From contig DAOTVS010000150.1 of the NCBI GenBank assembly GCA_034436375.1, positions 1 to 30,786 of the forward strand: a stretch of 30,786 bases of DNA. Reading direction: 5' to 3'. A program made the position numbers and the translations under genes. The stretch comes from DAOTVS01 sp034436375 (GTDB lineage: Bacteria > Chloroflexota > Anaerolineae > SpSt-313). Below, one piece after another: positions 8,410-16,974 of the stretch (position 1 is the stretch's first letter; each line of letters starts with the position of its first letter). Below the pieces are notes generated by a model. It did not search any database, had not been told where the DNA came from, and worked only from the letters and a program-made list of their open reading frames with translations.

Positions 8410-10585
8410 TCGCCTGAATACAGTTCAGAAGTTGTTGCGCAGAGGGTGCACCCGCATGAGAGACGGCAAGCGCCCCGCCGAGGATGAGCTCTCCCGCCGG
8501 ATCCCGCGACGAGATTACAATGACCGGGATGCCCTGGATGGCGGCATCCGCGGCCTTTTCCCGCAGTATCTGAAAGCCATCCATTTCTGGCATGATCAGG
8601 TCGAGCAACATCACGTCGGGCCGGCGTTCCCGCAGCAGGTCAAGCGCGCGCTGCCCATTGGTCGCCTGCAGGATGCGATAACCACACGGTGCGGCGGAGA
8701 TCATGCGAGCAAAGAGTTGCAGGATTTCTGGCTCGTCATCGACCAGCAGCACGGTCTTCGCGCCTCCCGGCAGCTTCGCCAGGGCCGAAAGCAGCGTGTC
8801 ACGGGCAACCGGCTTGACCAGGTACTGCACCACGCCAAGGCGCTTGGCGGCCTCCTCAGGTCCCGGCACCCAACAACTGATAGCCGGCGCATCATAGGGC
8901 AAGCGCGATAGATGCCGCAACGCAAGGGGTATCTCCCCATTGGGGGCGTTCACGATGAGCGCTCGGGCCGGGGAGCGGCCCAACTCACGGAGGGCATCTT
9001 CACCGCTCCGTACCGCAATAACTTCGACACCATCGAGATAGCGGCCAAAGAGCCGCTGCAGTGCATCTCCCTGCTCCAAGATAACAAAGCGGGGAACTAG
9101 AACAGGCACAGGTGCTTTGGAGCGCCGGGTACGCGCCTCGTACTCTTGATAGGGGCTGAACCAGCGCGACACATCATCCCCCGCAACGGGCGGGGGGGTC
9201 GTCAGCGGCAGGCTGAAGTGGAAAACCGTGCCCAGGCCGACCTTGCTCTCCAACCACATCTTGCCCCCGTGCATTTCCACAAACTGTCTGCTGATGGCCA
9301 ACCCCAAACCACTTCCTCCCTGGCGCCCCTCGGCATTTCCCAGCTGCTGGAAAGGCTGAAACAGCCTCTTCTGCTCCTCTTCAGAGATGCCTGGCCCGGT
9401 ATCGGCGACGCTGACGACGACGCTGTTGCCATCCTGCCGGACCTGAACGTGCACTCCGCCGCGTTGCGTTAGTCGCCCCGCATTGCTTAGCAGGTTCAGC
9501 ACAACCTGGCGGACCCGCGTGCCATCGCAGAAAACCTGGGGCAGGTCTCGTGGGATCTTGGTTTCGAGGTATAACCCCTTTGACCTGAAGAGTGCCTGCG
9601 TGGCCACCACGGCTTCGTCTATGATAGCCTGCACCGACACCCATTCCTTGCTCAGCGCCATGCGGCCCGCTTCCACCTGACTCAGGTCGAGCACGTCATC
9701 CACGAGCTTGGCCAGGTGTTGGCTGTTGCGTTGGATAGCTGCGATATCCGCCAGGAGAGCTGGCGGCAGCTTGACGCCATAGACCTGAGGTGATTCCGTG
9801 ATCATCTCGCTAAAGCCGATGATCATGTTCAGGGGCGTCCGGAGCTCATGGCTTACATTGGCCACAAACTCTTCCTTGGTCTGGCGCGCTTCCTCGGCCA
9901 CCTGATACATGGCTCGGAGCCGGTCAGATAAGCGGGCCAGCCCGCGGTTGGCCAGGATCAAATCCTGTTGAATCTGCTTGATCTCCAAGCGTTGATCTCG
10001 GGCCTCCTCCACTTTCTGCTGGGCCTGATGGAAGCTGAAGAGCGACCATTGCGTGACTGTGAGAAGCGATGATGTGGATACCCAGCCCATTATGCCCATA
10101 AATGCCCCAGCGCCAGTGACGACCATACTCAGGGCGGGAGGTAAGGTTGGCGCAATCGGGTTCCGGGATACCCACCATACCAGAGCGATGATCGCGCCTT
10201 CTGCGATGAGACCGGCTTGCCAACCCAGGGTGATCGTAGCGGTAAGCGGAAGCACTGCGTAAAGAAAGACTATATCCGGCTCACGAGCCAGATACACGGA
10301 CAGCGTAATGGCCATCGCCAATCCGACTTGCCACACTGTCTGAGCCCCAATGAATGATCTCTGGAGAAGCCAAAGGACAAATATGGAGAGCGCCGTCAGC
10401 CCCGCTACGATCGGGAAAAAGCTGACAATGAGCTTATCCGGGAGAACCTCCGTAGCTACCACATACCAGCCGATGCAGACACCCGTCTCAAGCAAGATAA
10501 GCGTGCGCGCAGCAGACTGAAGTAAATCGCCACTTGATGAGACGAATGCAGGATCAACTCTCGATGCTCGAAGAACAGACAGCAT
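8342..10585 (-). CDS. Membrane hybrid histidine kinase with pseudo-receiver and receiver
   Basis: About 747 residues. Residues 15-165 contain around six hydrophobic segments, followed by a coiled coil (about 170-225). The HisKA box is FVANVSHELRTPLNM with His246, then an ATPase domain with N box (VVLNLLSNAGR), G1 (VADTGPGIS) and G2 (GGSGLGLAIS). Two receivers follow: the first lacks the acceptor Asp (the core reads ALIVNAPNGE), and the second has MLLDLIMPEMDG with Asp662 but no clear KP motif near its end. The ATG used has GGAGG 4 nt upstream; a GTG at 10645 with GGGAGG 10 nt upstream is an alternative start adding 20 residues. The much longer frame running back into ftsH is not credible. It lies downstream of ftsH and overlaps the regulator gene by 68 bp, tail to tail. 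Confidence 0.88.
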   Translation of the reverse strand: MLSVLRASRVDPAFVSSSGDLLQSAARTLILLETGVCIGWYVVATEVLPDKLIVSFFPIVAGLTALSIFVLWLLQRSFIGAQTVWQVGLAMAITLSVYLAREPDIVFLYAVLPLTATITLGWQAGLIAEGAIIALVWWVSRNPIAPTLPPALSMVVTGAGAFMGIMGWVSTSSLLTVTQWSLFSFHQAQQKVEEARDQRLEIKQIQQDLILANRGLARLSDRLRAMYQVAEEARQTKEEFVANVSHELRTPLNMIIGFSEMITESPQVYGVKLPPALLADIAAIQRNSQHLAKLVDDVLDLSQVEAGRMALSKEWVSVQAIIDEAVVATQALFRSKGLYLETKIPRDLPQVFCDGTRVRQVVLNLLSNAGRLTQRGGVHVQVRQDGNSVVVSVADTGPGISEEEQKRLFQPFQQLGNAEGRQGGSGLGLAISRQFVEMHGGKMWLESKVGLGTVFHFSLPLTTPPPVAGDDVSRWFSPYQEYEARTRRSKAPVPVLVPRFVILEQGDALQRLFGRYLDGVEVIAVRSGEDALRELGRSPARALIVNAPNGEIPLALRHLSRLPYDAPAISCWVPGPEEAAKRLGVVQYLVKPVARDTLLSALAKLPGGAKTVLLVDDEPEILQLFARMISAAPCGYRILQATNGQRALDLLRERRPDVMLLDLIMPEMDGFQILREKAADAAIQGIPVIVISSRDPAGELILGGALAVSHAGAPSAQQLLNCIQAISEALSPSVRPGHRGQPTATAG

Positions 10586-10757
10586 GGGGCCTCCAGATTG
10601 CTTCTCAGATGGGTCATCCGTGCTGCAGCCATATGCCGCCTCCACACATTCTTTTCCTCCCAGCTGGACCCAACCTGAAAGCTGGGCTTCATCAGGACCT
10701 CCAGAGAGCCCACGTCGGATGCGGGCGTCTGCCGGGGCGGGATCTCGAAGCAAGGGC

Positions 10758-12662
10758 TCATGCCGTGGCCGCTCCCTCGCTTTGCAGGGCCTGCAGGACG
10801 GCGCTGCCATCGAGCGATTCGTGCTCCAACAGCTCGTGCGCCAGGCTATCCAGGGCGCCCCGGTGCTCGCTGAGCAGCGCCTGCGCCCGTTCGTACTGCT
10901 CGGTGATGATGCGCTGCACCTCGGCATCGATGACTTGCAGGGTCTCGGGGCTGAGGAAGCTGTTATCTTGCATGGCGCCGCCCAGGTATTGGTACTGCTG
11001 CCCGGCATAGCGGACGGAGCCCAGCTTCCGGCTCATGCCGAACTCGGTGACCATGCGGCGGGCCAGATCGCTGGCGTGCTCGATGTCGTCGGAGGCGCCG
11101 GTGCTGATGGTGCCCAACACCACCTGTTCGGCGGCGCGGCCGCCCAGCATGACGGCGATGCGGTCCTCCAGCTCGGCCTCAGTGAGCAGATAGCGATCCT
11201 CCGTCGGCATCTGCAGGGTATAACCCAGGGCGCCGCGGCCGCGCGGGATGATGCTGATCTTGGCCACCGGGTCGGCATGGGGCGCCAGATGGGCGACCAG
11301 GGCATGGCCCGATTCGTGGTAGGCCACAGACCGCCGCTCCTGCTCGTTCATCACGCGCGTCTTGCGCTCCAGGCCGGCCACCACGCGCTCGATGGCCGCC
11401 TCGAAATCGGCAACGGTCACGGCTGGCGCGTTGCGTCGCGCCGCCAAAAGCGCCGCCTCATTCACCACGTTGGCCAGGTCGGCGCCGCTGAACCCGGGGG
11501 TGATACGCGCCGCCCGCTCGAGGTCGAAATCATCACTCAGCTTGATGTGGCGGGTGTGGATCTTGAGGATCTGAATACGCCCGATCAGATCAGGGTTATC
11601 GACGGCGATCTGGCGGTCAAAGCGGCCGGCGCGCAGCAGGGCCGGGTCCAACACCTCCGGCCGGTTGGTGGCCGCCATGATGATCACCGGGTTCTGGACA
11701 TCGGCCTTGAAACCGTCGATCTCGGCCAGAAGCTGGTTCAGGGTCTGTTCGCGCTCGTCATTGGCGTTCAGGCGCACAGCGCCGGCCCGGCTCTGACCGA
11801 TGGCATCGATCTCATCAATAAAGATGATTGCGGGGGCCACCTGGCGCGCCTGCTCAAAGAGGTCGCGCACACGGGCCGCACCAACGCCCACAAACATCTC
11901 CACAAACTCGGAGCCGCTCGTCTCGAAAAAGGGCACCTGGGCCTCACCAGCGCAGGCCTTGGCCAGCAGAGTCTTGCCGGTGCCGGGAGGGCCCACCAGC
12001 AGCACGCCTTTGGGGATGCGTCCGCCCAGCCGGGCAAAGCTCTGTGGCGCCTTGAGAAACTGGATCACTTCCTGTAGCTCGGCAATGGCCTCATCGGCGC
12101 CGCCCACATCCTTAAAAGTGACCCCCACATCCTCCGGTTTGACTTTGGTAGCCGTGCTCTTGCCCACACCGAGGACACCGCTCAGGCCACCAACTCCGCT
12201 ACCCATCCGGCGATAGGCAAAATACCAGAACCCTGCCAGCAGCCCCATGGGCAATACATAGGAGAGCAGGATGGCGCCCAGAGGGCTGGCGGGAGGCTGA
12301 ATGCTGTATTGCACACCCGCTGCATCGAGCTCATCGATCAACTTGGGATCCCCATTATTAGCTGGCGATACGGTGTAGAATGGCGTCGGCGTGTCGCCCG
12401 TGCTTTTGAGCAGGCCGTGGATCTGGCCGTCGCCCAGCGTCACCTGGCTCACCTGGCCAGCTTTGAGTTTGGCTTTAAAGTCGCTGTAGGGAATCTCCAT
12501 GGCGCTCTTGGCGAGGGGAGCTAACACAAACTCCTGAAAGATCCACAGCAGGATCAGGCTGGCGATCAGGTAGGTCACGCTAAAGTGCAACTGCCTCCGG
12601 CGGTGCTGCCGGCGGTCAGCATCCTGCCTGGGATTGCGATCAGAGTCTCGCTTACCGTCCAT
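10758..12662 (-). CDS. ftsH: ATP-dependent zinc metalloprotease FtsH
   Basis: 634 residues, normal length for FtsH. The order is: a basic cytoplasmic tail, membrane segment 1 (about 28-48), an extracytoplasmic domain, membrane segment 2 (about 130-150), an AAA+ module with Walker A GPPGTGKT (Lys230) and Walker B IIFIDEID, the second region of homology (NRPEVLDPALLRAGRFDRQI), and the peptidase motif HESGH (His449, Glu450, His453). Asp526 in SDDIEHA is the likely third zinc ligand. It is a membrane quality-control protease that degrades damaged membrane proteins and some regulators. A consensus promoter lies just upstream. The hybrid kinase gene follows after 172 nt containing a 7-bp stem-loop (10659-10686) without a U-tract. 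Confidence 0.97.
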   Translation of the reverse strand: MDGKRDSDRNPRQDADRRQHRRRQLHFSVTYLIASLILLWIFQEFVLAPLAKSAMEIPYSDFKAKLKAGQVSQVTLGDGQIHGLLKSTGDTPTPFYTVSPANNGDPKLIDELDAAGVQYSIQPPASPLGAILLSYVLPMGLLAGFWYFAYRRMGSGVGGLSGVLGVGKSTATKVKPEDVGVTFKDVGGADEAIAELQEVIQFLKAPQSFARLGGRIPKGVLLVGPPGTGKTLLAKACAGEAQVPFFETSGSEFVEMFVGVGAARVRDLFEQARQVAPAIIFIDEIDAIGQSRAGAVRLNANDEREQTLNQLLAEIDGFKADVQNPVIIMAATNRPEVLDPALLRAGRFDRQIAVDNPDLIGRIQILKIHTRHIKLSDDFDLERAARITPGFSGADLANVVNEAALLAARRNAPAVTVADFEAAIERVVAGLERKTRVMNEQERRSVAYHESGHALVAHLAPHADPVAKISIIPRGRGALGYTLQMPTEDRYLLTEAELEDRIAVMLGGRAAEQVVLGTISTGASDDIEHASDLARRMVTEFGMSRKLGSVRYAGQQYQYLGGAMQDNSFLSPETLQVIDAEVQRIITEQYERAQALLSEHRGALDSLAHELLEHESLDGSAVLQALQSEGAATA

Positions 12663-12713
12663 CGTTGTCCCCTTTCATGCAGCGGAGAATGAGCGCCCAC
12701 TCTGCTCCTTCCG

Positions 12714-12742
12714 ATTATACCAACAATAGACCGCAGAGGCAA
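12714..12742 (-). promoter_or_regulatory. Sigma-70 promoter of ftsH
   Basis: On the minus strand TTGCCT (12737-12742), 17-bp spacer, TATAAT (12714-12719), about 50 nt before the ftsH ATG. Confidence 0.8.
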
Positions 12743-12790
12743 TAGAATTGCGGCCTTGGGGGGTAGGGCCTTTGACGTCTTCTTCCCACC

Positions 12791-13006
12791 GTGCTACACT
12801 CGTCCTGGCTGCTCAACTTGCCCCCCCTTACCGGGCTCTATCACGCCGCTGTGCGCGAGACGTCTATCCGCACCATTGGCCTCTGCCAGGAGCTGACCCA
12901 TTTCGCCTCGCGCCTTTCAGGCCTGCCCGGCGCGCCGGAAGAGGAGATTCGCTTCAAAACATTGGGTATCACAGAGTACGTATCATCGCACTTGTGGTAT
13001 AATTCA
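12791..13006 (+). pseudogene. Probable remnant of a GH4-family glycosidase gene
   Basis: The frame upstream of, and open into, the GH42 gene encodes a stretch that resembles the middle of family GH4 enzymes (alpha-galactosidase MelA and relatives). ETSIRTIGLCQELTHFASRL matches the 'vGLCHsvq' element, and EEEIRFKTLGITEY matches the 'eeirfkvaGiNH' element, in the right order and spacing. The NAD-binding N-terminus and the C-terminal catalytic half are absent, and the key His and Asn of these motifs are lost. A promoter -10 for the GH42 gene lies at its end. I read it as a decayed fragment; chance resemblance or an alternative N-terminal extension of the GH42 protein are less likely. Confidence 0.45.
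12998..13003 (+). promoter_or_regulatory. Extended -10 promoter of the GH42 gene
   Basis: TATAAT preceded by TGG makes an extended -10 (TGnTATAAT) 54 nt before the GH42 ATG. No good -35 at 17 bp, which extended -10 promoters often lack. Its position supports the start at 13058. Confidence 0.6.
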
Positions 13007-13057
13007 TCCATACCTCTTTCCTCGCAGCGTGGCTCTGGTCAGAAAGGAAACCCTCAC

Positions 13058-15040
13058 ATGTACTACGGTGCCGACTACTATCCCGAGCATTGGCCTGAGG
13101 AGCGTTGGCCCCTGGACGCCGAGATGATGGCGGAGGCGGGGCTCAACATTGTGCGCCTGGCCGAGTTCGCCTGGGCCAAGCTGGAGCCGGAGCGCGGCCG
13201 TTTTGATTTCGATTGGCTGGACCGGGCGATCGCCGCCCTGGCCGCGCGCGACATCCACGTAGTGCTGGGTACGCCTACGGCTGCGCCGCCGGCCTGGTTG
13301 GTGCGAGAAAACCCGGAGGTGCTGCGGGTACGCGCCGATGGAAGGCGCGTGCATTTCGGCTTTCGGCGCAGTGTCTGCCTGGTTTCCGAGACCTACCGCG
13401 CCCATTCGCAGCGCATTGTGCAGGCCATGGCCGAGCACTATCGCGACAACCCGGCGGTCGTCGGCTGGCAGATCGATAACGAGTTCGGCTGCCACGATTC
13501 GGCGCGCTGCTATTGTGACGAGTGTCGGCGAGCTTTCCAGGCGTGGTTGCGTGAACGCTATGGCAGCCTCGAGGCGCTCAATCGCGCCTGGGGTACAGTC
13601 TTTTGGAGCCAGACCTATACCGGGTGGGAGGATATCCCCCTTCCCTATGCGGATGTAGAGCAGCCCAACCCAGGCCTGGCGCTGGATTACCGCCGTTTTG
13701 CCTCCGACGCCAATGTGGCCTATCAGCGTTTGCAGGTAGAGATCCTGCGCCGCCTGTGCCCGGGCCATTTTGTGACCCACAACTTTATGGCCGGCCAGTT
13801 CCAGGAGCTGAACTATTTCGACCTGGCGCGAGACCTGGATTTCGTCTCGTGGGATAACTATCCCGACCTGCGGCGCAGCGACCCGGCGCAACTGGCCTTT
13901 AACCACACCTGCATCCGCGGCTGGAAGGGCCAGAGCTTCTGGGTCATGGAGGAGGAAGCCGGCCCCCCGGGCAATACGGTCATCGGGCCGTCGCCACGGC
14001 CCGGCGACATCCGCCTGTGGAGCTATCAGGCCATCGCCCACGGGGCCGATGCGATTGTTTACTTTCGCTGGCGCACCTGCCGCTTTGGCGCCGAGGAGTA
14101 CTGGCACGGTATCCTCGATCACGACGGCAAGCCGCGTCGCCGCTACTGTGAAGTGCAGCAGATGGGCCGCGAGTTGGAGCGGGTGGGCGACGAGATCGTC
14201 GGTGCGGAAGTGCGCTCACAGGTCGCCATCGTCTTTGATTGGGATGCGGCTTTTGCTCTGCAGGTGCAGCCGAACAACCCCGACCTGAACTATATCGATC
14301 ACCTGCGGCGCTATTTCACCGAACTGCACCGCCGGAATGTGTCGGTAGATATCATCCCCTGGAACGCTGACCTGCGGCACTATAAGCTGGTGCTGGCGCC
14401 CATGTTCCACGTCCTGCCGCCCGAGGCTGCGGCCCACTTTGAAAAGTATGTTGACAAAGGGGGCACGATCCTCTTTGATGTGCGCACGGGCGTCAAAGAA
14501 GCGTGCAACCAGGCGGTCGACATGCCGCTGCCCGGGCTGGTAGCCGACCTGTGCGGCGTGACGGTGGCAGAGTACGACTCGCTCCCCCGCGGCCTGCGGG
14601 TGCCGCTGCTGATTGATGCTGACCCCAGCACGGCCGCTGCGCCAGAGGGGCAGGTCTGGTGTGATGTGCTGGCTCTGCAGGGGGCCAAAGTGGTCGCGCG
14701 CTACGGCGGGCAGTACTATGCCTGCCGGCCCGCGGTGGCCATCAACACGCACGGGCGTGGGCGCGCCGTCTATGTGGGCACGGTGGGCGACGCCGCCTTT
14801 TACGAGCGCCTGCTCGGATGGCTGCTCGAGATGGTAGACGTGCGCCCCCTGCTGGAGACCCCAGCCGGCGTGGAGGCGATGGCCCGCTGGCAGGGCACAC
14901 AGAGGATGCTCTTTGTCCTTAACCATACCGACAGCCCACAGACGGTCACCCTGCCAGCTGAGCACAGGGACCTCCTCAGCGGCCAGGTGCTGCATGGCGC
15001 CGCGACCCTCGGCCCGAAGGATGTGTGGATCCTGATCTGA
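13058..15040 (+). CDS. GH42 beta-galactosidase
   Basis: About 660 residues, usual for GH42. It opens with YYGADYYPEHWPEERWPLD, the family hallmark. The TIM-barrel acid/base is Glu142 in GWQIDNEFGC, and the nucleophile is Glu298 in FWVMEEEAGP. Cys residues in the CHDSARCYCDECRRAF segment fit the zinc-cluster region of this family. The barrel is followed by the trimerisation domain (about 390-590, beginning VAIVFDWDAAF) and a small beta C-terminal domain ending in GPKDVWILI. No signal peptide: it probably hydrolyses imported galacto-oligosaccharides in the cytoplasm. Start: the ATG with AAAGGAAA upstream, matching the family N-terminus; the frame is open further upstream but that part looks like a GH4 remnant. 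Confidence 0.95.
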   Translation: MYYGADYYPEHWPEERWPLDAEMMAEAGLNIVRLAEFAWAKLEPERGRFDFDWLDRAIAALAARDIHVVLGTPTAAPPAWLVRENPEVLRVRADGRRVHFGFRRSVCLVSETYRAHSQRIVQAMAEHYRDNPAVVGWQIDNEFGCHDSARCYCDECRRAFQAWLRERYGSLEALNRAWGTVFWSQTYTGWEDIPLPYADVEQPNPGLALDYRRFASDANVAYQRLQVEILRRLCPGHFVTHNFMAGQFQELNYFDLARDLDFVSWDNYPDLRRSDPAQLAFNHTCIRGWKGQSFWVMEEEAGPPGNTVIGPSPRPGDIRLWSYQAIAHGADAIVYFRWRTCRFGAEEYWHGILDHDGKPRRRYCEVQQMGRELERVGDEIVGAEVRSQVAIVFDWDAAFALQVQPNNPDLNYIDHLRRYFTELHRRNVSVDIIPWNADLRHYKLVLAPMFHVLPPEAAAHFEKYVDKGGTILFDVRTGVKEACNQAVDMPLPGLVADLCGVTVAEYDSLPRGLRVPLLIDADPSTAAAPEGQVWCDVLALQGAKVVARYGGQYYACRPAVAINTHGRGRAVYVGTVGDAAFYERLLGWLLEMVDVRPLLETPAGVEAMARWQGTQRMLFVLNHTDSPQTVTLPAEHRDLLSGQVLHGAATLGPKDVWILI

Positions 15041-15051
15041 GAGGGCGCGCG

Positions 15052-15078
15052 CACGATTCGGTTTTTGCCAGAATCGTG
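15052..15078 (+). terminator. Stem-loop after the GH42 gene
   Basis: CACGATTC and GAATCGTG form an 8-bp stem around an 11-nt loop 12 nt past the GH42 stop. No U-run follows, so termination is uncertain. Its right arm lies inside the next promoter's spacer. Confidence 0.4.
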
Positions 15079-15093
15079 GCGTTGTGATAGAAT
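15065..15093 (+). promoter_or_regulatory. Sigma-70 promoter of the uracil permease leader
   Basis: TTGCCA (15065-15070), 17-bp spacer, TAGAAT (15088-15093) with an upstream TG (TGATAGAAT, extended -10). Predicted start near 15100, about 450 nt before the permease. Confidence 0.75.
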
Positions 15094-15096
15094 GCC

Positions 15097-15303
15097 CGTT
15101 TGTGCCCGGTAGGGCACAACGCAGGACGAAAACGGATCTCACGGCAAAGAGCCTGCCTTGAGCCAAGAGGCGCTGCGAAGAGCGGGAGAAAGAGATCCTT
15201 GCGCGTTCTTTGCGCTCTTGGTGGCTCCGCACCTCTGTTTTCAGTTCATGGTGCACGATGAGGGTGCCAGGAGGGGAAGATCCCATTCCTGGGCCCTCTT
15301 TTT
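15097..15303 (+). ncRNA. Structured leader RNA, about 200 nt, ending in terminator 1
   Basis: Between the promoter and the first terminator the transcript can fold three ways in series: CCGTTT/AAACGG enclosing a perfect TTGTGCCC-GGTA-GGGCACAA hairpin (15097-15134), then a long imperfect hairpin (15160-15227, GAGCC...GGCTC with an inner CCAAGAG/TCTTGG), then the terminator. No ORF with a ribosome site is seen. I could not match it to a known riboswitch, T-box, 6S or SRP RNA. Part of the long hairpin resembles heptad-type repeats, so not all of it need be functional. Confidence 0.45.
15260..15303 (+). terminator. Intrinsic terminator 1 in the permease leader
   Basis: GAGGG / CCCTC and CCAGGA / TCCTGG form an 11-bp stem with a small internal bulge, followed at once by TTTTT. 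Confidence 0.7.
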
Positions 15304-15354
15304 ACGCGTGCCGGCGATATTCACCCTTTACGACTGCCCAAAGGAGGCCCCGCC

Positions 15355-15429
15355 GTGAACAAACCGGCCCTACCGGGCTATCTGCCCGAAATTGTCTCCC
15401 AGCCGGGAGCAGCAAGAGCCTATCCGTAG
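15355..15429 (+). CDS. Putative 24-residue leader peptide of the uracil permease
   Basis: A GTG-started frame of 24 codons (MNKPALPGYLPEIVSQ followed by PGAARAYP) with an excellent ribosome site, AAAGGAGG, 7 nt upstream. Its stop TAG at 15427-15429 lies inside the left side of terminator 2, so a translating ribosome would cover the terminator's 5' arm. This geometry is that of coupled transcription-translation attenuation (as in pyrBI of enteric bacteria, from general knowledge). Pro and Ala are frequent, but there is no run of one regulatory amino acid. It may also be a real but unknown small protein. Confidence 0.5.
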   Translation: MNKPALPGYLPEIVSQPGAARAYP

Positions 15430-15466
15430 AGTTGATTCACCGCACTCTCGGATAGGCTCTTTTTTT
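15414..15466 (+). terminator. Intrinsic terminator 2 (attenuator) just before the uracil permease
   Basis: AAGAGCCTATCCG pairs with CGGATAGGCTCTT, extended by AGAGT/ACTCT inside, then T7. A very stable stem with a U-tract, 87 nt before the permease start and downstream of the promoter with no full gene between, so it must be read through for expression. Confidence 0.85.
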
Positions 15467-15552
15467 CAGCCCCAGGCTGCCCCTGCTCTTGGGTGGAGGG
15501 CCAAGCGGGCAGTGAGTGGGTTACCATGGTATTATCTGGAAAGGAGATCTCC

Positions 15553-16974
15553 GTGAGCTGGTTGAGCAAGGTTTGGGGCAAAGATACCGATCTGATCGTT
15601 GGGGTCATGCCCCATCAAACCATGGGTTTCTGGCGGTCGCTGTGGCAGGCGCTGCAACACCTGCTGACTGCCGCCGGCGCCAATATCCTGGGCCCCATCT
15701 TGATGCATCTGGACCCCGGCATGGCGCTGTTCACCTCCGGCATCGGAACGCTGATCTACAACCGCTTTGTCGGCGTTCCAGCCTACATGGGCACTTCGTT
15801 TTCCTATATCGCCGTCATTGCTTATGTAATGACCTCCCCCTGGGGAAGCCAGAATATGGTGGCGGGCGGCATCATTGTCGCCGGCCTGACCACGATGCTT
15901 GTGGGGGTGATCGTCAAGCTCGTCGGCTACCGTTGGGTCAACGTCCTGATTCGGCCGGCCGTTTGGGCCATGGTCGTCATCGCCATTGGGCTCATATTGG
16001 GCCCAACCGCCTTTGGCTCCGCGATCCAGCAGCCCACCCTGGCGATTGTGACCTTTGTCCTGGGCGTGATTTTCGCCACCATGTTCAAGAAGGATAGTCT
16101 CTTCAGCGCCCTGCCCATCCTGCTGGCCATGATCGCTTCCTACGCCGTGGCGTTGTTCATGGGTCAGGTGAACCTCGCCCCAGTGGAAGCCGCGCCTTGG
16201 TTCACTCTCCCCCGCTTTGTCGTGCCCGTGTTCGACGTACGCGTCTGCCTGCCGATGGCCCTGGTAACGCTGACCGCGGTGATCATGGAACACATCGGCC
16301 ACCTCAAGGGCATGAGCAGTATTGTGGGCACCGAGAATTACGACGAGCGGATGGCCAAGAGCCTCTTCTTTGACGGTGTGTCCAATGCCCTGTCCTGGGC
16401 CGGCACGCCCAGCGTGACCTATGGCGAGAACATGGGCGTGTTCGCGATCACGCGCGTGTTCAGCCTCAAGGTCATGTACCTGGCCGGCGGCATTGCGGTC
16501 CTCGCTGGCTTTCTGGGCAAGCTTTCCCCGCTGATCTCCTCCATACCGTCCGGCGTGCTGGGCGGGGCCACCTTCCTCCTGTTCGGTATGATCGCCTGGG
16601 CAGGGTTCCGGCTGTTTACAGTGGAGGGTGAGGGCAGAATCGATTTGAGCGACCGCAAGAACCAGGTCATCGTCGCTGCCATGGGTACCATGATGGTTGT
16701 CGGCACAACTGTCGATTACCTGCGCACGGCGCTGGCCGGCATCACGCCTGAGGACCTGGCCTCGTCGCCGGCTTCGGTCGCCACAGCGGTCAAGAGCCTG
16801 CAGTTCCTTTGCCACAGCCTGCGCATTGGCAACTCGGAGATCCCGGCCCTCGTTGCCGTCGCCCTGCTGGGGATTGCCATGAACGTGGTGCTCAACTTCC
16901 GCGAGATCCTGGGTGAGTTCCGCAAAAAGCCCGTCGCCGAGGCTGTCACGAGCGAAGCGGTCGCCGGCAAGTAA
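15553..16974 (+). CDS. Uracil permease, NCS2/UraA type
   Basis: About 473 residues with 12-14 membrane segments. UraA hallmarks are present in order: ALQHLLTAAGANILGPILMH near the N-terminus, GIGTLIYNRFVGVPAYMGTS, then IMEHIGHL (UraA AEHVGHL) with its conserved Glu, and TPSVTYGENMGVFAITRVFS (UraA TPNTTYGENIGVMAITRVYS), which carries the second substrate Glu. It imports uracil with protons across the inner membrane. The GTG start has AAGGAG 6 nt before it; an in-frame ATG at 15526 without a good ribosome site is the alternative. The extra 20-25 residues before the last helix (ITPEDLASSPASVATAVKS) are unlike E. coli UraA. Expression probably depends on read-through of the leader terminators. 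Confidence 0.92.
   Translation: MSWLSKVWGKDTDLIVGVMPHQTMGFWRSLWQALQHLLTAAGANILGPILMHLDPGMALFTSGIGTLIYNRFVGVPAYMGTSFSYIAVIAYVMTSPWGSQNMVAGGIIVAGLTTMLVGVIVKLVGYRWVNVLIRPAVWAMVVIAIGLILGPTAFGSAIQQPTLAIVTFVLGVIFATMFKKDSLFSALPILLAMIASYAVALFMGQVNLAPVEAAPWFTLPRFVVPVFDVRVCLPMALVTLTAVIMEHIGHLKGMSSIVGTENYDERMAKSLFFDGVSNALSWAGTPSVTYGENMGVFAITRVFSLKVMYLAGGIAVLAGFLGKLSPLISSIPSGVLGGATFLLFGMIAWAGFRLFTVEGEGRIDLSDRKNQVIVAAMGTMMVVGTTVDYLRTALAGITPEDLASSPASVATAVKSLQFLCHSLRIGNSEIPALVAVALLGIAMNVVLNFREILGEFRKKPVAEAVTSEAVAGK

Noticed and set aside
10586..11008. N-terminal extension of the hybrid kinase running back over the ftsH 3' end
   Set aside because: Overlaps conserved ftsH sequence, has low-complexity composition, and later starts with ribosome sites exist.
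10584..12077. Long plus-strand frame opposite ftsH
   Set aside because: Antisense shadow of ftsH; the ftsH motifs are complete on the other strand.
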